A DNA stretch of 64,000 bases, taken from NCBI GenBank assembly GCA_028293125.1, contig JAQGPJ010000010.1, positions 62,001 through 126,000 of the forward strand, read 5' to 3'. Source of the stretch: Verrucomicrobiales bacterium. GTDB taxonomy: Bacteria; Verrucomicrobiota; Verrucomicrobiia; Verrucomicrobiales; V1-33. The translations under genes and the position numbers were made by a program. Below the pieces are notes generated by a model. That model was not told the origin of the DNA. It did no database searches and worked only from the letters and a program-made list of their open reading frames with translations. This document shows positions 1-8,163 of this stretch, in pieces (position 1 is the first letter of the stretch; every line of letters begins with the position of its first letter).

Positions 1-900
1 GTGCAGACCGGCTCCACCTTCTCGGAAAGCCTTGCGCAGCACCCGAAGATCTTCAACAAGCTCTACGTCAACATGGTGAAGGCCGGGGAGCTCGGCGGGG
101 TGCTGGAACTGGTGCTCAACCGTCTGGCGGAATACCAGGAGAAGGCCCAGAAGCTGAAGAACAAGATCGTCTCCGCCATGACCTACCCGGTCATCGTGGT
201 GGTGATCGCCATGGGCATCGTGGTCTTCCTGCTCACCTACATCGTTCCGAAATTCACGGACATCTTTGAAAGCATGGTGTCGGGCGGCAAGGATGCCATG
301 CCCGCGCTGACCAAGGCGGTGATCGGAGCCAGTGATTTTGTGAAGGGCAATCTCCATATCATCCTTGGCGCGGGTGCTGGTCTTTGGTTCGGTTCCAAAG
401 CCTATGCCGCCACCAAGGGCGGACGGAGAACCATCGACAAGCTGGTCCTGAAGATACCGCTTTTTGGATCCGTGCTGCTCAAAAGCTCCGTGGCGCGTTT
501 TTCCCGCACGCTGGGAACTCTGGTCACCTCCGGGGTGCCGATTCTGCAGGCGCTGAACATCACCCGTGATACTGCCGGCAACCAAACGGTCTCTGAGGCC
601 ATCATGAAGATTCATGATGCGGTCAAGGAAGGGGAATCCATGGTGGCCCCCATGACCGCCTCCAAAATCTTTCCGGCCATGGTGATCAGCATGGTGGAGG
701 TGGGTGAGGAAACCGGCCAGCTGCCGGAAATGCTTCTGAAGATCGCGGATGTTTACGATGACGAGGTGGACAACTCCGTGACCGCCCTGACCTCCCTGCT
801 GGAACCGATCATGATCGTGGTTCTGGCGGTGATTGTGGCGGTGATCGTGCTTGCCCTGTTTCAGCCGCTGATCACGGTCATCACCAAATTCCAGGCTTGA
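1..900 (+). CDS. gspF: Type II secretion/type IV pilus inner-membrane platform protein, GspF/PilC family (5' partial)
   Basis: This is the C-terminal 299 residues of a GspF/PilC protein. The family forms the polytopic inner-membrane platform that links the assembly ATPase to the growing pseudopilus. Visible features are the end of the first T2SF domain, a membrane segment at about 60-83, a weaker one at about 117-132, the second T2SF domain with the 'SGVPILQAL' and 'EVGEETGQLPEML' signatures (about 177-245), and a C-terminal membrane segment at about 264-290. Full-length members have about 400 residues, so roughly 100 residues lie before the window. The GTG at position 1 is probably an internal Val codon. 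A pseudopilin follows 105 bases downstream, which supports a secretion or pilus operon. The family call is firm; whether it serves secretion or pili cannot be told. Confidence 0.93.
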   Translation: MQTGSTFSESLAQHPKIFNKLYVNMVKAGELGGVLELVLNRLAEYQEKAQKLKNKIVSAMTYPVIVVVIAMGIVVFLLTYIVPKFTDIFESMVSGGKDAMPALTKAVIGASDFVKGNLHIILGAGAGLWFGSKAYAATKGGRRTIDKLVLKIPLFGSVLLKSSVARFSRTLGTLVTSGVPILQALNITRDTAGNQTVSEAIMKIHDAVKEGESMVAPMTASKIFPAMVISMVEVGEETGQLPEMLLKIADVYDDEVDNSVTALTSLLEPIMIVVLAVIVAVIVLALFQPLITVITKFQA

Positions 901-951
901 TGGCCTTCCCAAACGAAGAGGATTGACTTTACAACGTATTCACAACATTCT

Positions 952-979
952 CGGGGGCGGAATTTATTTTCCGCCCCCG
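952..979 (+). terminator. GC-rich hairpin between gspF and the pseudopilin gene
   Basis: CGGGGGCGGAA (952-962) pairs perfectly with TTCCGCCCCCG (969-979) around a 6-base loop. No real T-tract follows. It could be an attenuator, or an RNA-processing or stability element that sets the pilin level relative to the membrane component. A full terminator is less likely because the pilin start is only 27 bases further on. Confidence 0.5.
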
Positions 980-1005
980 CTTTACGTCCCCAACTCACTG
1001 ACGTC

Positions 1006-1656
1006 ATGAAAATTCTCCCTTCCACCCGCCGCCCCAAGGCTTTCACGCTCGTCGAAATCCTGACCGTCATCACCATCATTGCCATGCTCGCCGCCATCGG
1101 CTTTGGCGGATTCCGGGTGGCCATCAACAAGTCCAACGCCCGCAACACCACGGCCCGCATCACGGCCATGCAGAGCAATCTGGAGGGCTACAAAAATGAT
1201 GCCGGTGAATATCCTGAACCCATGAACAAGGATTCCACGGTAACCATCAAGGATCAGACCTACACATCCGGTGGAGCTGAAATGCTTTACCAAGTGATGA
1301 GCGGGGATGGCAATAATGCCATCAAGGGGGGGACGGACGCGTCCACTGGCGCTCCGGGCTCGGCCGGCAAAGTATACTGGGAGGATATCGTGCCCCCCAG
1401 CCCCAAGGAGATCGAAGACAAAAAATCCAAGCCTTACGTCGCCGCCAGCGAAGGAGGAGCCTTCTATCTGGTCGATGGCTGGCGCAAACCTTTTCAATAC
1501 CTGAAAGCGCTCAAAAACCGCAACAAAATCATCGCCAATGCGGATGAAATGCACTCCGACGGTGACTACGAAATCTGGTCCTATGGAGCTTTGACCAAGC
1601 CTCTGGAGGATGAGGAGTCCCAAAAGGAATGGATCAGCAGCTGGGGCGGAAACTGA
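1006..1656 (+). CDS. Type II secretion pseudopilin, GspG-like, with prepilin N-terminal methylation motif
   Basis: This 216-residue protein has a class III prepilin leader: a short basic stretch, then K-A before 'FTLVEILTVITIIAML' with the invariant Glu at +5, and a hydrophobic alpha-1 helix (about 13-35). The prepilin peptidase should cut before Phe13. The residue at -1 is Ala instead of the usual Gly, which the enzyme tolerates in some proteins. The rest is a soluble domain with 'GAFYLVDGWRKPFQYL' (about 147-165) and an acidic end containing 'DGDYEIWSYG', which resembles the calcium-binding C-terminus of GspG major pseudopilins. The preceding gspF-like gene supports a role in the same machine. 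The ATG at 1006 is preferred because it gives a leader of normal length. Confidence 0.88.
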   Translation: MKILPSTRRPKAFTLVEILTVITIIAMLAAIGFGGFRVAINKSNARNTTARITAMQSNLEGYKNDAGEYPEPMNKDSTVTIKDQTYTSGGAEMLYQVMSGDGNNAIKGGTDASTGAPGSAGKVYWEDIVPPSPKEIEDKKSKPYVAASEGGAFYLVDGWRKPFQYLKALKNRNKIIANADEMHSDGDYEIWSYGALTKPLEDEESQKEWISSWGGN

Positions 1657-1679
1657 TGCCGGACCTGCCGGCTGCTGGC

Positions 1680-1712
1680 GGCGGGTAATTTTTCGTTGTT
1701 TCCCGCCTTTTT
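1680..1712 (+). terminator. Rho-independent terminator after the pseudopilin
   Basis: GGCGGG (1680-1685) pairs with CCCGCC (1702-1707), with A-T pairs extending the stem, followed by T5 (1708-1712). It starts 23 bases after the pseudopilin stop codon and would end this operon. Confidence 0.7.
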
Positions 1713-2303
1713 GCTGATGGAGCCAAGAGTGTTTCCGTCGCGGTTGCGACTGATTCCGGAGGAGTTCCACGCATGGTTTCTCCTCAGGAGACGTGGCCGG
1801 ATTGAAGGATTTTTAGGCGCATGTGACAGCGGGAATCTCATGGTCGGAGCACGAACCCGGCTTTGAGCGTCGGTTTGGGAATACGAAACCCTCCGCTTTC
1901 CCCTTCAGCCAATGCAGCAGACAGGGTATGCCATGCGGGGCATGGCTCCCGCACCGGCGCTGGCCGGTCCTGTTGTTCCCACCGCCTCCTTTGGCCGAAG
2001 CACCCAGGATGCAGTCCGGTGATCTCTGTCTCAAAAACCTGAAAACCCCAGCGGAACTGGATACCATGACGGCCTTGGCTTCAGAGGAGCAGCGCCCTCG
2101 GTTTCTTTGCCTGTGGGACCGGGAAATTTGACCACGGAGGAGCCGGCGCTCCTGACAGGCTCACCGCGGGCAGCCCTGAATGGTGTCAGCTGCCGGATAT
2201 CCGGGGTGGGAGGCCGTGGTTCAGCCGTGAAATTTACCGTTACGCTCCGGTGGAGGTTCAACACCTCCAGCAGACGCCGTGAGGGGAAACGGACGGGCGC
2301 ACC
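1713..2303. other. Gene-free stretch, nothing recognised
   Basis: About 590 bases lie between the pilin terminator and the end of the minus-strand beta-helix gene. Open frames on both strands here overlap each other, have irregular amino-acid composition and show no recognisable motif, signal peptide or start context, so none is called. No tRNA or clear structured RNA was seen. It may hold the 3' region of the beta-helix transcript or decayed sequence. Confidence 0.5.
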
Positions 2304-4199
2304 TTATCTGGGGGAGGCACCTTCCAGGACCCGGTAGAACTGCCGGGGGGCGGCGGTGAAATTGGGAGTGATGGTGGTGGATTGCCCATTGACGGTGGAA
2401 AACGGAAGCCAGGGACCTGTGAGGGAATCCGAGGACAGCACTTTGAACGGACCGGCTCCTCCGGCCCAGTCCAGCGTGTAGCTGCCAGTGGCGGCGGCGG
2501 GGGTGATGGTTACGGCCCCCAGAGGGCTGGCGGCAGCGGGGAGCGCCAAAGTATCGGAGAAATTGGTGGTGACCGTCTGCTCCGGCTCCGAAGGCGAGGA
2601 ATAGCTGGCGGTGGCGGTGACCATGCCCAGCTCCGCAGCGGTCAGGGCCAGGGCGATGGTGTCGAATTTGAATTTGCCGGCTGCGGCATTGAGGTCGGCA
2701 GGTCCATCCGCCTTGAAGGAGCCCAGCCAATAGCGGCCCTGCGGGCTGGGCGGGTCATGACGCAGGCCGGAGGCATCCGCCAGGTAGAAATCAATCACCG
2801 GTGCCGGGGTGCCGGAAATCTGCTCCGGAAAAGTGCCGGAAATCTGTGCCGGAGTGCTGGCGGCATCCAGCACCACCGCGAGGCCGGAGGCGGGGTTATT
2901 CAGAATATCGGTGAAGAGAGTCTCCTGAGCGGCCGTGTCGATGTAGGGAATCGGCCCTGTGCTGCCGGAGATTTCATTGCCCCGCAGGCTGATCCGGATG
3001 ATGCCGGTTCTCAGTCCCAGAAACTTGCTGCCGATGCCATAAATATGGTTGGCCTCAGCCGTGTCACCCGTGCCGTTGCCATCGGTGCCGATGCGGACGG
3101 AGCTGTCCTGGCGGAGGTCCAGCAGTGCGGTGTCCGGGCTGGTGAACGCCGGCAGTCCGGCCAGATCCATGCCCACATAGTTGCCTGCGAAGACGATATT
3201 CAGGGCAGGGCGCCAGAACTCTGCAAATCTCTCATACACCACGGGTCCGAAGCGGTTGCTCTCCTCGGCGTCGCTCACCCCGTTCCCGTCGGTGCCGACC
3301 AGCATGTCTGTGCCGTCCCCGTTTTCCAAAACCTCCAACGAGCCGTCCTCCAGCTCCAGCGCCTGCTTCTCCAGGTTGAGCAGGGAGCCGTCGGGGAAAA
3401 GATTGATCCAGTTGCCGGACATTCTGGTCTGGGGAGTGGCCAGATGCACGGCCACCCGCTGGGCCACGCAGACATTGCCCTCGCCGCGGTCATTGGCGCC
3501 GTCCCCGTCCGTGCCGAAAATCAGGCCTGCGGAATCCAGTCCGTTGCCCTTGAAGGAGGCCACGGCGGCGCGTGCGCCGTGAACCCCGGACACCACGCCA
3601 TCGGGACCGGGAGCCCAGGAGGTTCTGCCCGCATCCAGCCCGAACCAGCACCCTTGGATCTTGGCGCCGGGTGATCCCTCCACCAAAGCAATACAGTAAA
3701 CATGGGGATCCGCTCCATTGTCCTGGCCGGAAACTCCGATGAATGAAAGACCGCGGATCAGAGCGTTGGGAGCGTTCACAAAACCGAGCACACAGCTTTC
3801 CGAATCGCCAAAGCCATCATAATTAAGCACGGTCCGCCGCTCCGCAGGCTGATCCGTGCGGCTGTCGAGGATGACCCGGAGTTGTGTATTTTTGGGCTGG
3901 TCCGGAGCGGCGGTGCTGGGGGAGGAGCCGGGCTGGGAATAACCGTCGATGGTGACGCCGCTTTTTTCAATCAGCGGATAGCCGGTGACCGGGGTGACAA
4001 TATAATGCGGCCCGGCTCCCGGAATATTGAAAGTGATGGTTTCGTTATTCTGCACATTCGTCAGAGCCTCCAGAAAGGAGGTCAGCCCGTCATTGGCGGG
4101 ACTGGCATTGTCAGCAGTGGTGACCACCGCGCCGTGCGCGGCGGGGACTGTGGACAAAAGAAAAGCCGTCAGGAGGGAGGGGGACGTTTTTTGTGCCAT
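2304..4199 (-). CDS. Secreted right-handed parallel beta-helix protein
   Basis: This 631-residue protein has a signal peptide (about 1-23, cut after 'AAHG'). 'NETITFNIPGAGPHYI' followed by 'GVTIDGYSQPG' is the usual opening of bacterial surface beta-helix proteins. Three copies of a G-T-D-G-[DN]-G-x2-D-x2-E-x-N motif (about residues 229, 302 and 371) mark successive turns of the helix, of the type that in related proteins reads 'GTxADGxxDxxExN'. The C-terminal about 90 residues form a different beta-rich module ending in '...ITPNF...QFYRVLEG', like the ends of other large secreted proteins in this window. No catalytic residues of pectate lyases are evident, so adhesion or polymer binding is as likely as an enzyme. 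The ATG at 4199 fits the signal peptide. Confidence 0.75.
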   Translation of the reverse strand: MAQKTSPSLLTAFLLSTVPAAHGAVVTTADNASPANDGLTSFLEALTNVQNNETITFNIPGAGPHYIVTPVTGYPLIEKSGVTIDGYSQPGSSPSTAAPDQPKNTQLRVILDSRTDQPAERRTVLNYDGFGDSESCVLGFVNAPNALIRGLSFIGVSGQDNGADPHVYCIALVEGSPGAKIQGCWFGLDAGRTSWAPGPDGVVSGVHGARAAVASFKGNGLDSAGLIFGTDGDGANDRGEGNVCVAQRVAVHLATPQTRMSGNWINLFPDGSLLNLEKQALELEDGSLEVLENGDGTDMLVGTDGNGVSDAEESNRFGPVVYERFAEFWRPALNIVFAGNYVGMDLAGLPAFTSPDTALLDLRQDSSVRIGTDGNGTGDTAEANHIYGIGSKFLGLRTGIIRISLRGNEISGSTGPIPYIDTAAQETLFTDILNNPASGLAVVLDAASTPAQISGTFPEQISGTPAPVIDFYLADASGLRHDPPSPQGRYWLGSFKADGPADLNAAAGKFKFDTIALALTAAELGMVTATASYSSPSEPEQTVTTNFSDTLALPAAASPLGAVTITPAAATGSYTLDWAGGAGPFKVLSSDSLTGPWLPFSTVNGQSTTITPNFTAAPRQFYRVLEGASPR

Positions 4200-4422
4200 A
4201 TGGTCGGAAATTTGGGAGTGGACCGGCTGAATGTCCAGTTTTTAACGGTGCCGAATTTGCTCGGGTAAGCAGAAGGGCGCTGTTTTTTAAAGGATTGCCG
4301 CGCAGGTCAGCCCATAACCCGCAATTGAATGTGGATACGCATAACCGTAAGTCAATGCGCGCATGCTCCTCACTGAGGCTGTAAAGGATGACGCTTCAAA
4401 ATATCAAGGATGTCAAATCAAA

Positions 4423-5586
4423 TCAGGCATGGCCGCCGGCGCGTGCCGGCCGCAGGCCCTGCTGCCGCGCCCAGTGCATCAGATCGCGTTTGGTCAGCGC
4501 GGCGGCCATGAGGTCCGCGAATTTGTCAGGAGTGCAGGCGAAGACCGGTACATCCATGGCGGCGAGGGCGGCGGCGTGGCGGGCGTCAAAGGAGGGCCGG
4601 CCCTCATCGCTGAGAGCCAGCAGGGCGATCATCTGCACGCCGGAGGCCGTGAGGCGGGCGGCTGTTTTCAGCATCTGCCCGGCATTGCCGCCCTCGTAAA
4701 GATCGCTGACCAGAATCATGACCGTGTCCGGCGGACGGCGCACCAGGCCCTCGCAGTAGGTCAGGGCCTTGTGAATATCCGTGCCACCGCCCAGCTGGGC
4801 GCCGAAGAGGAGATCCACGGGATCATGCAGATCGGCGGTCAGGTCCACCACCGCCGTGTCGAACACCACCATGTGCGTGCTCAGCGAGGGCAGGGAGGCC
4901 AGCACCGCGCCGAAAATGGAGGAATAAACCACCGAGGGGGCCATGGAGCCACTTTGGTCAATGCAGAGGATGACATCCCGCAGGGAGGCGGTCCGGCGTC
5001 CGAAGCCCACCAGCTTTTCGGGAATGACGGTGCGCAGATCAGGCTGGTAGTGGTGGAGATTGGCGCGGATGGTGCGGGGCCAGTCGATCTCGCGGAGTTT
5101 GGGCCGGTTGTTCCGCATGCCGCGGCTGAGGGCGCCGGTCACCGCCTGGCGCAGCGGCTGGGCCAGCCGCTTCAGCAGATCGTCCACGATGCGCTGCACC
5201 ACCTGCCGGGCGGTGGCGCGGGTTTTTTCGGGAATCACGCTGTTCAGCGAAATGAGCGTGGCTGCCAGATGCACGTCCGGGGCGGCCTGCGCCAGCAGCT
5301 CGGGCTCCATGAGCATCTGCTTCAGATTCAGCCGCTCCATGGCGTCCTTCTGCATCAGCCGGACCACGCTGGCGGGGAAAAAGCGGCGGATATCGCCCAG
5401 CCAGCGGGAAATCTTCGGAGCACTGCTCCCGAGTCCTCCGCGGCGGTCCCCGGCATCCTCATCATAAAGCGCTTCCAGCACTTCATCCAGGCGGGCGGTG
5501 TCGCCGCTGAGGGACTGGTCGAGGGAGCCGGCTGATTCCCTGCCCAGCACGAGCCGCCAGCGTTTCAGGTGTTCTGAGGAGTCCAT
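4423..5586 (-). CDS. VWA-domain (CoxE-like) protein of a MoxR/VWA cluster
   Basis: This 387-residue cytoplasmic protein has a helical N-terminal half (1-200) and a C-terminal von Willebrand factor A domain (about 203-370). A metal-ion-dependent adhesion site is intact: 'DQSGS' at about 210, 'GGGTD' with the Thr at about 269, and the Asp of 'LVSDLYEGG' at about 294. VWA proteins next to MoxR ATPases (ViaA with RavA, NorD with NorQ, CoxE) act as partners that guide the ATPase to a substrate or metal centre; that role is inferred here. It is the last gene of a minus-strand cluster and lies 21 bases after the DUF5682 gene. Start ATG at 5586. Confidence 0.88.
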   Translation of the reverse strand: MDSSEHLKRWRLVLGRESAGSLDQSLSGDTARLDEVLEALYDEDAGDRRGGLGSSAPKISRWLGDIRRFFPASVVRLMQKDAMERLNLKQMLMEPELLAQAAPDVHLAATLISLNSVIPEKTRATARQVVQRIVDDLLKRLAQPLRQAVTGALSRGMRNNRPKLREIDWPRTIRANLHHYQPDLRTVIPEKLVGFGRRTASLRDVILCIDQSGSMAPSVVYSSIFGAVLASLPSLSTHMVVFDTAVVDLTADLHDPVDLLFGAQLGGGTDIHKALTYCEGLVRRPPDTVMILVSDLYEGGNAGQMLKTAARLTASGVQMIALLALSDEGRPSFDARHAAALAAMDVPVFACTPDKFADLMAAALTKRDLMHWARQQGLRPARAGGHA

Positions 5587-5607
5587 GTGGAAAATTCGGG
5601 GATAAAA

Positions 5608-7968
5608 TCAGGATGCGCTCAGGCCCAGCAACTGTGCGGCGGTTTCCACCGCGGGGCGGGACCGCGCCTCATCCAAGGGGACGGCCGGCTGTTCCTGCCC
5701 GGAGGAGGGGCGGGCGGCTGCGGACCCGCCACCGGAAGGCAACTGGGTGACTGCGGCTCCGATCCGGGCGCGTTCGGGCCCTTGGAAAGCCCCGAAGGTG
5801 CGGCGCAGCAGAGGCAGCACCTGCTTGAAATGCTCCTCCGTCAGTCCGCCCAGCCAGTCATGCAGCAGTGAAAGCAGGGAGATATCATGGACCAGCACCG
5901 TGCCGCTGCCGGTGAGAAATCCACTGATCCAGGCCACGGCCTTGTCAGGCTCCTGCGCGGGTGACAGGGCAAACTCAAGGCGCAGTCCGCAGGCTGCCGG
6001 GTTCAGGGTGCCGGCATCACGCTGGATCCGCGTGGCCAGACCGCGGATCCGCGGATGGGCCGTGCCGTGGTCCATCAGCAGCGCGGTGACGGCCGCCCAC
6101 TCCGCCAGCAGAGGGCCGTCCTCCAGCAGATGCAGGGCGGCATCGTGGGCGGAAATCCTCTCCGCCAGAGTCTGGGCGGCATCGTCATTCAGTCCGGAAA
6201 CCGCTGGGGGCAGCTCCGCATGGACGCGGGCCGCAAGACCGGTCACGATGTGCCGGACCTGCGCGAGATCGGAGTTCCTCACATTGCCGTAGCGGGCCAG
6301 CCGCACCAGGGGAGGGATGGCCGCCATCAGCTCCGCAGGATCTCCCGACCCCGCCGCCACGGTGCCCACTTGGGCCATGATGGCCTGCCCGGCCGCCGGC
6401 AGCTCCGCCAGCAGTCCCGTCTCCAGCAGCTCCACCAGCGCCGCCAGATTCTGCTCCATGGCGGCGTCGTGCGCCAATTTCCCCGCCGCCGCCGCGTCCA
6501 CGGTGTTGCCGAACTGTGAGGCGTCCACGATGGCGAGGCTCAGCTCTGGAAGCCACTTCAGCGTCCATTGCTCCTTGAAGGTTCCCTTGCTGCGTCCGGC
6601 GCTGGTTTTCCGCCCCCAGCGGATGCGCAGGGCCTCCAGCCGGTGCAGGAAAACGCTGCGGGCCTGACCGCCCGGCTCCCGCAGGTCCAGCTCCAGATTC
6701 AAATCTCCGGCGGTCTGTTTCAGTCGCAGGGTTTTCTGCTGCTGCTGAAGATCCGCGTGCAGCGGCAGCAGTGGCAGGCCGTCCGGCAGTTTCCCCAACT
6801 TTTCACCGACCAGCAGCTTTTTCCGCAGCAGTGCCAGCGGCGCGGGGTCCCCATGGCAGAAGATCGCGCGCATGGCCTCCATGGTCTCCGGCAGTCCGGG
6901 ACGTGGACGGCCCCGCAGTCCGGCCAAGGCGGTGGACAGTCGCACGGCCTCGATGACGCTGGCGGTGGAGGCCCCCACATCCGATTTCCGCAGTTCGCGC
7001 GCGGCCCGGATGATCCACCGGGTGATCAGATCCGCTCCGCCTTTCCACAAATGCCCGTACCATCCCGGTGACTCCACGCCGGCACCGTAGCCGCTGGCCA
7101 CCGTCAGCCGCTCCATGGACCACGGAGCCCACGTCACGCTGACCTTGGTTTTGGGCAGGCCTTTCAGCAAAGCCGCATCCTCCGATGCCTTGACAGGCTC
7201 AAGGAGGGCAGGGGCGTGCCAGGCACCGCAGACCACCGCGATATTCCGGGCCCCCGCTTTTTCCGCCTCGCGGATCCCCCGCCGCATCCAGGCCTCACGC
7301 TTCAGATCCAGATCCGCCTCCGGCAGCGCCAGCTCCGTGCGCAGCGCGGTCATGGCCGTGAGGATGGCCTCAAAGAAATCCGTGTCATCCGCCCGCTCCT
7401 CCACGCGGTCATTCCACCAGCGTTCGCTGTCGGTGTAGCCGTCCGCCCGCGCCAGCCACTGCATGGGGTCATGTCTGAAGCTGCGGGGAGTGGGAGCCTG
7501 CTCCGGCGGGGGCGGCAGGTTTTCATCCAGTGAAATGGCCTCATCAGGCGGCAGGGCTCCGCCTCCGTCATCCTGTCCCAACTCCGATTCCGGTTCGGAT
7601 TCCGTGTTGGTCTCCGCCCCGGTTTCGGCCACCGCCAGTTCCGTTTCCGTTTCCAAACCAAACCGGTGCGCGCAGGGCAGATCCAAGAACCGCATTTTCA
7701 CCCCGTGTTTGACCGCCCAGCGCATGGCCTGCCACTCCGGCGAAAACTCGGCGAACGGGTAAAAGGACGACTGTTTGGGGTTTGCGGTGTCGTACACCAG
7801 CAGCGCCACCGGCGGTTTGGCCTTCTCATCCCCGGCCACATGCATCCACTCATCGGCGTCGGGCGGCCCCTCGATCAGCACCAAGTCCGGCTGAAGGAAA
7901 TCCAAAGCTCGCACCAGACTGCGCGCGCAGCCCGGGCCATGATGTCTGATGCCGAGAACGGTGGTCAT
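5608..7968 (-). CDS. DUF5682 family protein
   Basis: This 786-residue protein of unknown function begins with 'GIRHHGPGCARSL' and 'PDLVLIEGPPDADEW', the hallmark N-terminal motifs of DUF5682. The H-H-G and L-x-E-G arrangement recalls the opening of the TraB/ChaN/EreA-like superfamily, with His and Glu at the ends of adjacent strands, but that link is my suggestion. 'NIAVVCGAWHAPAL' (about 240) continues the same fold. Residues about 110-165 are a Glu- and Pro-rich linker, probably disordered. The C-terminal 400 residues are alpha-helical and HEAT-like. It has no signal peptide and is probably cytoplasmic. It lies between the AAA ATPase/small ORF and the VWA gene, an order I know from other bacteria, especially actinomycetes. 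Confidence 0.85.
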   Translation of the reverse strand: MTTVLGIRHHGPGCARSLVRALDFLQPDLVLIEGPPDADEWMHVAGDEKAKPPVALLVYDTANPKQSSFYPFAEFSPEWQAMRWAVKHGVKMRFLDLPCAHRFGLETETELAVAETGAETNTESEPESELGQDDGGGALPPDEAISLDENLPPPPEQAPTPRSFRHDPMQWLARADGYTDSERWWNDRVEERADDTDFFEAILTAMTALRTELALPEADLDLKREAWMRRGIREAEKAGARNIAVVCGAWHAPALLEPVKASEDAALLKGLPKTKVSVTWAPWSMERLTVASGYGAGVESPGWYGHLWKGGADLITRWIIRAARELRKSDVGASTASVIEAVRLSTALAGLRGRPRPGLPETMEAMRAIFCHGDPAPLALLRKKLLVGEKLGKLPDGLPLLPLHADLQQQQKTLRLKQTAGDLNLELDLREPGGQARSVFLHRLEALRIRWGRKTSAGRSKGTFKEQWTLKWLPELSLAIVDASQFGNTVDAAAAGKLAHDAAMEQNLAALVELLETGLLAELPAAGQAIMAQVGTVAAGSGDPAELMAAIPPLVRLARYGNVRNSDLAQVRHIVTGLAARVHAELPPAVSGLNDDAAQTLAERISAHDAALHLLEDGPLLAEWAAVTALLMDHGTAHPRIRGLATRIQRDAGTLNPAACGLRLEFALSPAQEPDKAVAWISGFLTGSGTVLVHDISLLSLLHDWLGGLTEEHFKQVLPLLRRTFGAFQGPERARIGAAVTQLPSGGGSAAARPSSGQEQPAVPLDEARSRPAVETAAQLLGLSAS

Positions 7969-7986
7969 AGCGGAAAGCGGAAAAAG

Positions 7987-8142
7987 TCAAAACAGCGGTC
8001 TGAACCCGGCATCGGATGCCCCAGCAATGATGGCTTTGAGATCGCTCATTGTCTCCGAGTTCAGGTTCAGCTCCGCCACGGATCCATTGCTTTGCCTGAA
8101 AGCCTGAATCACTGCGGAGGTTCCGGAAAACACCAAGGACAT
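7987..8142 (-). CDS. Possible 51-residue small protein inside the MoxR/VWA cluster
   Basis: The 195-base gap between the AAA gene and the DUF5682 gene holds an open frame of 51 codons with ATG at 8142 and TGA at 7987-7989. It begins 21 bases after the AAA stop codon and ends 18 bases before the DUF5682 start, so it fits the gap like a normal operon member. The product begins MSLVFSGTSAVIQAFRQ, has a polar middle and a second helix around 'MSDLKAIIAGASDAG', and ends in R-P-L-F. Composition looks protein-like, not like an antisense shadow. No Shine-Dalgarno sequence is evident, but that is common here. No homologue is recognised. Confidence 0.5.
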   Translation of the reverse strand: MSLVFSGTSAVIQAFRQSNGSVAELNLNSETMSDLKAIIAGASDAGFRPLF

Positions 8143-8163
8143 AAGCTGCGGTGATATGGCATT

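Noticed and set aside
1823..2131. 102-codon frame in the gap after the pseudopilin
   Set aside because: Irregular composition, no motif and no start context; it overlaps equally long frames on the other strand.
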